A DNA stretch of 13,855 nt, taken from contig CAJPPQ010000019.1 of NCBI GenBank assembly GCA_905372605.1, positions 1 to 13,855 on the forward strand, given 5' to 3'. The stretch comes from Porphyromonadaceae bacterium (GTDB lineage: Bacteria > Bacteroidota > Bacteroidia > Bacteroidales > Paludibacteraceae). Within the stretch, counting starts at the first letter, position 1; every line of letters begins with the position of its first letter. Under the pieces are notes generated by a model. That model ran no database searches, had not been told where the DNA came from, and saw only the letters and a program-made list of their open reading frames with translations. Below, in pieces: positions 1-5,570 of this stretch. A program made the position numbers and the translations under genes.

Positions 1-51
<51 letters not shown>

Positions 52-67
52 AATCGTTTTGAGAGTG

Positions 68-98
68 CAAAGGTAATACATTTTTTGATACTACCAAA
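68..98 (-). promoter_or_regulatory. Promoter of tRNA-Phe (Bacteroidota type)
   Basis: On the minus strand, TTTG (98-95) is followed after exactly 19 bases by TACCTTTG (75-68), matching the Bacteroidota consensus TTTG/TTG-N19-21-TAnnTTTG. The expected start site, about 7 bases further, is near 60, a few bases before the tRNA 5' end at 51. The match is seen directly; promoter activity is inferred from the known consensus. Confidence 0.75.
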
Positions 99-201
99 AC
101 ATTTCAGATAAAAAATCGATTTGTAGTGCATCGACCGATATTAAACTTCGGAGATAATATTGCATCAAAGAGGAAGTTTCTTTAAAAGATAAATTATTTA
201 T

Positions 202-699
202 ATGAGAAAAGTATTTTTGATAGCGATGGCAGCAACCCTCGTAATTACAGTCGGTGCTCAGAATAAAGCTAAAAACAACTCCCCAAAACAGGCTGCTACC
301 ACGCAGCAGACATCCGAAAAAGGTAAGCCTGAGAGCAATATCGAACTGCTGACGGCAGCCACATTCAAACAAAAGGTAATGAACTACGACAACGGTCAGT
401 ACGATTGGAAGTATATAGGTACCAAACCGTGTATTATCGATTTCTATGCCGATTGGTGCCGTCCTTGCCGTATGCTCTCGCCCGAGCTCGAAAAGATTGC
501 CGAAAAATACAAAGGCAAAATCGTAGTCTACAAAATCGATACCGAAAAGGAGAAAGAGCTTGCCCGTCTTTTTAATATTTCGTCGATACCGGCATTGCTC
601 TTTGTACCGTCTGCCGATAAAAAGCCTTCGATGCTTCGAGGATATCGCGATGCGACGCAGCTCGAGGAGGAAGTGAAAACAATCTTGCTTGCGAAGTAA
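202..699 (+). CDS. Secreted thioredoxin-fold protein, TrxP-like
   Basis: This 165-residue protein has a signal peptide at residues 1-19 (cleavage likely after VGA, leaving N-terminal Gln), a polar linker rich in Lys, Gln and Thr (about 20-46) and a thioredoxin fold (about 47-165). The redox site is W85-C86-R87-P88-C89, and the cis-proline is I129-P130. A third cysteine, C77, lies at the start of the central strand. There is no lipobox, so the mature protein should be soluble in the periplasm, where thioredoxins of this type reduce or form disulfides in exported proteins. The segment around the active site resembles Bacteroides TrxP, but WCRPC replaces the usual WCGPC, which should change the redox potential. 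The gene stands alone: upstream is divergent tRNA-Phe and downstream a terminator at 712-743. I see no full-consensus promoter; TAATATTG at 155-162 is a weak -7 candidate. The family is certain; the exact partner is not. Confidence 0.9.
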   Translation: MRKVFLIAMAATLVITVGAQNKAKNNSPKQAATTQQTSEKGKPESNIELLTAATFKQKVMNYDNGQYDWKYIGTKPCIIDFYADWCRPCRMLSPELEKIAEKYKGKIVVYKIDTEKEKELARLFNISSIPALLFVPSADKKPSMLRGYRDATQLEEEVKTILLAK

Positions 700-711
700 A
701 ACGTCCTTACA

Positions 712-743
712 AAAGAGACGTCTCATTACCGAGACGTCTCTTT
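712..743. terminator. Bidirectional intrinsic terminator between thioredoxin and mscS-like gene
   Basis: A perfect 13-bp stem (712-724 with 731-743) closes a 6-base loop. On the plus strand it is followed by GTTTTTT, which would end the thioredoxin transcript. On the minus strand the stem ends in TTT and runs on as TGT, which could end the convergent tamL-mscS transcript whose last stop is at 816. The core GAGACGTCTC is itself a palindrome and occurs in part in both arms. Confidence 0.85.
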
Positions 744-815
744 GTTTTTTGTGAGAAGTTACTACAATATATAATATATTATGAACTCATCAATGTGTCT
801 GAGAGTAATTTATAC

Positions 816-1634
816 TTATTTATTGGCGATAGTTACTCTGGGTATAGGCATATCGATGTTGTTTTGCCGCAACATCTGGTATATCTTCTTATTTACCGAG
901 TAGTAGAGCTCCCAATAATCTTTTGTCTCGACCCAACACCTTAGTATCACCTTCACAGCCGTATCGGAGAGTGTGTCGATACGTATTTCGTATGGCGGGT
1001 TGGGCAGTACGGTAGGCTCCGAAGCCATTATATCGTCGAAAATGGCACGGAACTTATCGAAGTCTTCGGCGTAATTCATATTTACCGTCCAGTCGATACG
1101 TCGCGTATTTTGTTGATTATGGTTGACGGTAGTGGCGGTTCCCATAGTGCCGTTTGGGATATAGATTACTTTGTTGTCGTTGGTAATAAGTATTGTGTGG
1201 AAAATCTGAATTGCTTTTACCGTACCGCTCATATCGTTTACCTCTATATAATCGCCTACTTCGTACGGACGAAATACGAGAAGTAGTATGCCGTTGGCGA
1301 AGTTTTGCATTGTGCCGCTCAGTGCAAGACCGATACCGAAGCCTGTAGCCGCAATAAGCCCCATTATCGACGATGTCTTTACTCCCAAGATACCGATGAC
1401 CGCTATGAAAAGGGCTACTTGCATCGATATTTTCAATATATTGATGACAAATTTACTTACCGTCCGGTCGACGTGTCGGCGATTCATTATGTTTTTCACC
1501 AGACGCATCACGAGGCGTATCACTATTTTTCCCAGATAGAAAGCAACGATGGCAAGCAAAATGTTTTTTGCCAACTCCATGCCGCCGCTGACCAGAGAGT
1601 TCAGAATTTTGTAGAAGTTTTCTGTAATATTCAT
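816..1634 (-). CDS. MscS-family small-conductance mechanosensitive channel
   Basis: This 272-residue inner-membrane protein is close in length to E. coli MscS (286). Hydrophobic segments lie at about 20-46, 64-86 and 88-121. The third is the Gly/Ala-rich pore helix (AATGFGIGLALSGTMQNFA) and leads into the conserved FRPYEVGDYIEV at 121-132, which starts the MscS beta domain. The C-terminal alpha/beta domain ends in the family-typical IPRVTI. MscS channels open when membrane tension rises on hypo-osmotic shock and release small solutes. The ATG at 1634 gives a short N-terminus without signal peptide, as expected. The gene follows tamL by 25 bases on the same strand and has no promoter of its own that I can see, so it is probably the second gene of that operon. 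The shared terminator is at 712-743. Confidence 0.93.
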   Translation of the reverse strand: MNITENFYKILNSLVSGGMELAKNILLAIVAFYLGKIVIRLVMRLVKNIMNRRHVDRTVSKFVINILKISMQVALFIAVIGILGVKTSSIMGLIAATGFGIGLALSGTMQNFANGILLLVFRPYEVGDYIEVNDMSGTVKAIQIFHTILITNDNKVIYIPNGTMGTATTVNHNQQNTRRIDWTVNMNYAEDFDKFRAIFDDIMASEPTVLPNPPYEIRIDTLSDTAVKVILRCWVETKDYWELYYSVNKKIYQMLRQNNIDMPIPRVTIANK

Positions 1635-1659
1635 ATTGTTTGAAAATAATAATAATCTA

Positions 1660-3927
1660 TTAGAACGGATAACCGATAGCGAACTGTAATGTACCGACCG
1701 AATCGATACGTTTTCCTTTTCCGCCGCCGTAACGGCTACCGATAGCCCAGCGTTCTTCTTCTGCCTCGTAACGTGGATCGTACAGCTTCAGCCCCAAGTC
1801 GAATCGGATAAGGAAGTAGTTGAAATCGAATCTCAACCCGAGACCATATCCGAGAGCTATATCGCGTAAGAATTTACCGCCGTCGAACGACAAGTTGCTA
1901 CCTTCAAGATTGTCGTATTTCTTTATAGTCCACACATTGCCGGCATCGATAAACAAAGCCCCTTCGAGTACCCAAAATAGTTTGAAGCGAGCCTCGGCGT
2001 TGAGCTCCATTTTTATATCGCCGTTTTGGCTAAGATAACTATCGGTGATGGAATAAAAGCTACCGGGTCCCAGAGTGCGTGCACCCCAGCCACGCATCGA
2101 GTTTGACCCTCCGGCAAAGAATTTTTCCTCGAAAGGTAATATTGTAGCATTCAGGTATGGTATCCCGATACCAAACATAGCGTGATATACCATTCGTAAC
2201 TTGGAAGAAATGTACATATTGTACGAATAGTTGAAGTCGAACTTCGCAAACTGTGCGAACGGGATACCGAAAAATCGATACTTGCCGTCGACTTTCTCTT
2301 GGTCGAATGCCATATTGGCAAGATAAAAAAGATTACCTCCAAACGAGAGTCGCCCTCTGAACGAGTAGTTGTTTCGTGCTTTGGTGCGAGTCGTATTTGC
2401 CGTGGCAAACGAAAAGACAGTCTTGAGTACCAAGTGATCTTCGAATGTAGGCAGCAGATTGGGATTTGTCCTTAGAAACCATTCTGAGATACTATCCACT
2501 TTTATATAAGAGAAGTCTGCTAAGTCGACTCCATACTGCCACCGCCTACTTCGCCACTGGTAGCCGAAGGATGTGTTCAAGATTGCACGTTCAAAATCGG
2601 GGTGAGTCTGATATGTATAATTGACCGAAAATTTTGTAGTTGCTCCGTGTCTAAGGCGAAAGTCTTCTTTGAAATAGGGTAGAAACAATTTCGGTATTAC
2701 CAGCGATATGTCGCTACCGGCACTTATGGAGTGGCGGAATACATCCTCGCTACGTCTGAAAAGGTCGTACGAAATCCTGCCGTCGATTTTGAATGTCTCG
2801 GCACGATGAAACAGATTTTTGTCCGAAAAGCCCAAATTCACTGCCGCACCGATAGTGGATCCCGAATTGGTATTTGCCTCGAGTCCTACCGAATAGCCGT
2901 ATTTCTCCGACGGCAAAAGGAATATATTGCAGTCGAGCAGGCTGCCCTCTTTCTCTGTGAAAGCCACATTGACATACTTGATAGCGGCTATCGAAGAGAA
3001 GTTTGCCGTTGTGCGTTCGATACTCTTTTCGTTGTACAGCTGCCCCGACTTGAAAAATACTTTATCTATTAGGAATCGGGGATAGAAAATCTGTCGTTTG
3101 CTATTGTAGATAATGGTATATCCTGCGAAATGAACCGTATCGTATGCTATTTCCGAAATGTCGAGAGTCTCGTAGCAGTAGATATAGATATTGTCTATAA
3201 TTCTTTTGGTAAAAACATCGCTGAATGCCGCAGAGTCGCGATATTGGTCGGCGATAGTGATATGAAGGTCTACATTTTTGTTTTGCCCCACAGTATCGGC
3301 TCTGAAAACGAATATGTCTTTCTGTACTTTATAGTATCCGTTTTGCCTGAAAATCTTTGCGATGTTGTCTCTGATGTTGTTCAATTGGTTTACGTCCAAG
3401 TCCTGCCCTTCGAGAGAGTTGATAGTATAGTATCGATTGAGTATGCTCAATACCGAGTCGTCGTCGATATCGAACGAGAAGTACCTTATCTTGTACATAT
3501 CGCCGCTATTGATGTAATATTCGACGTTGGTCTTGCGTTTTTTAGTCTTGTATTCCGACGTAACTTTTGCGTCGAGATAACCCCTGTTTACCAATACTTT
3601 CTCGATAGCCCTTTCTGTATCGCCGATAAGCAACGTATCGAACTCCACAGGCGGCTCTCCTATGTTGCGAAGTATACGGTTGATAAACTTTGTCGTGTCT
3701 CGCCCCGACAGAGAGTAAGTGCCGAGTTTGAACTTCACGATACCCAACATCATAGTATTGGGTTTCTGTGCCAGATATGCTCTGAGGTCGGTATTGCTCA
3801 GCTTCGTATCGTTGCCTTTTATGTTTACCTTATCGAGCAATGTGCTATCTTTTTGCAGGTATTTGGTAGTACTGCAAGCAACAAAAAATAGCGATAAAAA
3901 CAAAACGGATAATAATTTACTGGGCAC
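1660..3927 (-). CDS. tamL: TamL: lipoprotein Omp85/BamA-family outer-membrane assembly factor
   Basis: This 755-residue protein begins with a lipoprotein signal peptide whose lipobox is FVAC (Cys18). Then come POTRA-like segments (roughly 31-100, 143-225 and 284-338) and a 16-strand-type barrel (about 344-755). The Omp85 loop-6 motif appears as M611-R-G-W, and the protein ends in a terminal Phe. An Omp85 barrel with a lipidated N-terminus is the Bacteroidota TamL type, relative of TamA, which works with inner-membrane-anchored TamB in envelope assembly. No tamB lies in this window. The start is GTG at 3927: an in-frame TGA lies seven codons upstream with no better start between. An ATG at 3949 in another frame opens a 10-codon ORF overlapping this start (see findings). 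A good promoter lies at 3962-3991. The mscS-like gene follows after 25 bases. Omp85 family is certain; the TamL label is likely. Confidence 0.88.
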   Translation of the reverse strand: MPSKLLSVLFLSLFFVACSTTKYLQKDSTLLDKVNIKGNDTKLSNTDLRAYLAQKPNTMMLGIVKFKLGTYSLSGRDTTKFINRILRNIGEPPVEFDTLLIGDTERAIEKVLVNRGYLDAKVTSEYKTKKRKTNVEYYINSGDMYKIRYFSFDIDDDSVLSILNRYYTINSLEGQDLDVNQLNNIRDNIAKIFRQNGYYKVQKDIFVFRADTVGQNKNVDLHITIADQYRDSAAFSDVFTKRIIDNIYIYCYETLDISEIAYDTVHFAGYTIIYNSKRQIFYPRFLIDKVFFKSGQLYNEKSIERTTANFSSIAAIKYVNVAFTEKEGSLLDCNIFLLPSEKYGYSVGLEANTNSGSTIGAAVNLGFSDKNLFHRAETFKIDGRISYDLFRRSEDVFRHSISAGSDISLVIPKLFLPYFKEDFRLRHGATTKFSVNYTYQTHPDFERAILNTSFGYQWRSRRWQYGVDLADFSYIKVDSISEWFLRTNPNLLPTFEDHLVLKTVFSFATANTTRTKARNNYSFRGRLSFGGNLFYLANMAFDQEKVDGKYRFFGIPFAQFAKFDFNYSYNMYISSKLRMVYHAMFGIGIPYLNATILPFEEKFFAGGSNSMRGWGARTLGPGSFYSITDSYLSQNGDIKMELNAEARFKLFWVLEGALFIDAGNVWTIKKYDNLEGSNLSFDGGKFLRDIALGYGLGLRFDFNYFLIRFDLGLKLYDPRYEAEEERWAIGSRYGGGKGKRIDSVGTLQFAIGYPF

Positions 3928-3949
3928 CGATACGATTTGATTTATTCAT
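3917..3949 (-). other. 10-codon upstream ORF overlapping the tamL start
   Basis: ATG at 3949 opens MNKSNRIGAQ and stops at TAA 3919-3917, overlapping the first codons of tamL in another frame. It lies about 6 bases after the predicted transcription start (about 3955). It could be a coupling or leader ORF, or the real tamL N-terminus cut off by a one-base frame shift. Its tiny size means it could also be chance. Confidence 0.3.
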
Positions 3950-3961
3950 TTTAAGTAGGTA

Positions 3962-3991
3962 CAAAATTACATCTTTTTCGATAAATATCAA
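3962..3991 (-). promoter_or_regulatory. Promoter of tamL-mscS operon
   Basis: On the minus strand, TTG (3991-3989) and TAATTTTG (3969-3962) are separated by 19 bases, a full match to the Bacteroidota consensus. The predicted start near 3955 lies about 28 bases before the GTG at 3927. Confidence 0.7.
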
Positions 3992-4033
3992 TACTTCGGC
4001 TTATCGTACGTCAGAAGCGTTTTTGACAAACAC

Positions 4034-4067
4034 AAAGAAAGAGACTACACAGATAGCCCCTTTCTTT
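4034..4067 (-). terminator. Terminator of the lipoprotein gene pair
   Basis: Read on the minus strand, 4067-4054 pairs with 4047-4034 over 14 bp around a 6-base loop (TCTGTG). Two of the pairs are G-U, which would be A-C mismatches on the plus strand, so the hairpin fits minus-strand RNA. A T-rich run (TTTCTTTGTGTTTGT) covers the end of the stem and beyond. It lies about 60 bases after the stop of the lipoprotein gene at 4126 and before the tamL promoter. Confidence 0.6.
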
Positions 4068-4125
4068 AAGTTTATATGTGAAAATCAATCTACCTAATTC
4101 ATTTATAATTCTCTGTGGTGGGTAA

Positions 4126-4545
4126 TTACTTTTTAAGATTGAATGTATATTCGTTTGGGTATAAATTATGGGCAGGCTGAATTCCTATATATATCATTTT
4201 CATTGTAGATGAAGATGGTCTGAAAACAAGCCATAAATCGTTACTATAAGCTATTTCGGACAGCGTATCATTTTCCCCTCTCTTTATAACTTTAAGAGTA
4301 TCGCCTACCATCTTATAGTATACCCATTGTTCGTTTTGAAACAATACCATTGAATTTTGCGGACTTACATAAGAGTAATATTTATTGTCGCTGTCGTACA
4401 TTTCTAATGTTATTGTTGCTATGCTTTCGGGCAAAATGCATTCCCATTTATGAAAATTCTTTTTCTTCTCGCACCCGCTCAGAACTATAAATGCTGCTAC
4501 AAGCAGTATCACTGCGGATAATGATTTTATAAATTGCTTTTTCAT
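4126..4545 (-). CDS. Small lipoprotein of unknown function
   Basis: I do not recognise the family. The 139-residue product has a lipoprotein signal peptide (Lys-rich start, hydrophobic core, lipobox VLSGC with Cys25) followed by a Lys-rich tether (EKKK). The mature part of about 114 residues is rich in Tyr, Ser, Asn and alternating hydrophobics, suggesting a small beta-rich domain; it has one further Cys near residue 36. Lipoproteins with a charged tether may be surface-exposed in Bacteroidota, but the acidic export signal is not clear here. An upstream ATG at 4581 overlaps the previous stop (TAATG) and would add 12 residues. I prefer 4545 because the signal peptide begins there and because leader and start align without gaps with the neighbouring gene at an offset of 497 bases. 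Same strand as, and 35 bases after, the upstream lipoprotein gene. Confidence 0.7.
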   Translation of the reverse strand: MKKQFIKSLSAVILLVAAFIVLSGCEKKKNFHKWECILPESIATITLEMYDSDNKYYSYVSPQNSMVLFQNEQWVYYKMVGDTLKVIKRGENDTLSEIAYSNDLWLVFRPSSSTMKMIYIGIQPAHNLYPNEYTFNLKK

Positions 4546-4577
4546 CTCTATATAAGTTAAAATTGTTTGTGTTTTTG
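4462..4577 (-). repeat. Duplicated leader plus signal-peptide segment, copy 1
   Basis: This stretch aligns without gaps to 4959-5074 (offset 497). By hand count 42 of 53 bases match in the lipobox half (4471-4523) and 27 of 36 around the start codon and leader (4542-4577); the middle is weaker. It covers the untranslated leader, start codon, signal peptide, lipobox and Lys tether. Confidence 0.75.
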
Positions 4578-4580
4578 CCA

Positions 4581-5042
4581 TTAAAAATGTTTGTTGATTT
4601 TTAGATTAATTGTTGCGTTGTTGGGAATCTTTTTGTTGGTACAAATAGCAATATACCACGACTCTACCGAAAGTCCTATCCCTTCGAGTAAATCTACTGT
4701 TAAAGTATATTTATTGCTTTTTTCCTGTAAAAGAGAAACCTTTTGGTTTAATAAACACTGTACTCCACCATGGATAAAAATGAAAGTAGAAGTAGAAAAA
4801 TCGATATTCGGCAACGAATTAGGTATACGATGTAAAAGAGTTTCGTATTCTTCCTTTGTATTTGCCAGATACAATTTTTCTCCATCTAAATGATTCATCA
4901 AATTACAAACTTCTCCCCTATTGCCTAAGTCCAATTCGGTAATATCTATTTTTTCATTTTTCTTCTTGCACCCGCTTAAAACTATAAATGCTCCAATAAG
5001 CAATAGTATTGTGGGTAATGTTCTAATAATCCACTTGTTCAT
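4581..5042 (-). CDS. Small lipoprotein of unknown function, second of pair
   Basis: The 153-residue product has a lipoprotein signal peptide with lipobox VLSGC (Cys25) and a KKK tether, nearly the same as its downstream neighbour. The mature domain is different: it begins with a helix-like part (about 30-75) and continues as alternating hydrophobic strands (about 84-150), including FIFIHGG and a WYIAICTNKK segment. Cysteines at 46, 96 and 134 may include one disulfide in the periplasm. The layout loosely resembles PrcB-type small secreted domains, but I would not assign it. An upstream ATG at 5096 would add 18 basic residues. I prefer 5042 because the signal peptide starts there and because it matches the downstream gene's start. 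The stop overlaps an ATG at 4581 (TAATG). Promoter not recognised. Confidence 0.7.
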   Translation of the reverse strand: MNKWIIRTLPTILLLIGAFIVLSGCKKKNEKIDITELDLGNRGEVCNLMNHLDGEKLYLANTKEEYETLLHRIPNSLPNIDFSTSTFIFIHGGVQCLLNQKVSLLQEKSNKYTLTVDLLEGIGLSVESWYIAICTNKKIPNNATINLKINKHF

Positions 5043-5074
5043 AACTATAAAAATTTTAATTGTTTGTCTTTTAC
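4959..5074 (-). repeat. Duplicated leader plus signal-peptide segment, copy 2
   Basis: Second copy of the segment at 4462-4577 (offset 497, no gaps). It carries the same ACAAACAATT leader element upstream of the start codon and the same lipobox coding region. Beyond the tether the two genes are not alike. Confidence 0.75.
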
Positions 5075-5570
5075 GGTGTATTTTTGGGGCGTACACACAA
5101 AAGCCCTTGTTTTTTGTGTATTTTCCCTACGTGCTCCATTCGACGAATTCATTAAAACATTAATTATAGCCTGATACACAAAAATGAGAACAAGCTATTC
5201 CGTCTCTTAGCACCTCGTGTGGCACTAAGCGGAGCGGGCGACAATGCCGAAGCGTGGAAGGTATTTACAGTGAATAAATTGATGGAAATCAATCGACAGT
5301 AGCTTGCGGGTGGCTACATACGAAACGTTCGGTACTTGTTTGGTACCGTCGGTTTTCGGTAAGTCGATCGTTACGAAACAGCTTACAATAGAGTCTATCA
5401 AAAACCGTAAAATATATGCAAGCACGTTTTTTTCGGTAAATATATTTTTGGCAAAAATAATCATTATTTTCTAGTCACCAAATTTTTCGACGTTGAAAAA
5501 TCATTTTTGAAAAAAACTATGGTATTTTTTTTATTGCTATAGTAAAGGGGGTAAATACCCAAAATGCCAC
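5043..5570. other. Intergenic stretch with possible gene remnant
   Basis: About 530 bases without a convincing gene. On the plus strand, codons from about 5155 to a TAG near 5300 read as protein-like (for example LLAPRVALSGAGDNAEAW), after an in-frame stop and with no good start; after the TAG, other frames read on with protein-like stretches to about 5460. On the minus strand, 5225-5464 is open for 79 codons. Base use here is more GC-rich than in the flanking AT-rich spacers, which suggests a decayed gene rather than a plain spacer. I do not recognise the product. An 8-bp inverted repeat (5095-5102 with 5112-5119) and a 6-bp one around 5330-5350 are too weak to call. Confidence 0.35.
5510..5543 (-). 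terminator. Weak terminator candidate after the TonB-dependent receptor
   Basis: On the minus strand a 5-bp stem (5543-5539 with 5520-5516) around an A-rich 18-base loop is followed by a run of T complementary to 5510-5516. It lies about 28 bases after the receptor stop at 5571. The stem is short, so the call rests mainly on the T run and position. Confidence 0.3.

Noticed and set aside
91..726. 211-codon minus-strand open frame over the thioredoxin gene
   Set aside because: It is the antisense shadow of a clear thioredoxin gene and runs across the promoter of tRNA-Phe and part of a terminator.
3130..3891. 253-codon plus-strand open frame inside tamL
   Set aside because: It lies wholly antisense to a well-supported Omp85 gene; its Val/Ile/Tyr-rich product reflects the complement of barrel and POTRA codons, and it has no domain I recognise.
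4126..4581. ATG 4581 as start of the downstream lipoprotein, coupled by TAATG overlap
   Set aside because: It would place 12 extra residues before a complete signal peptide, and the aligned leader of the paired gene supports ATG 4545.
5095..5119. 8-bp inverted repeat upstream of the lipoprotein pair as terminator or operator
   Set aside because: The arms are only A/T-rich ACACAAAA and its complement, and no plus-strand gene ends before it.
5225..5464. 79-codon minus-strand open frame in the lipoprotein-receptor spacer
   Set aside because: It has no recognisable domain, no promoter, and competes with protein-like reading on the other strand; kept only as part of a possible remnant.
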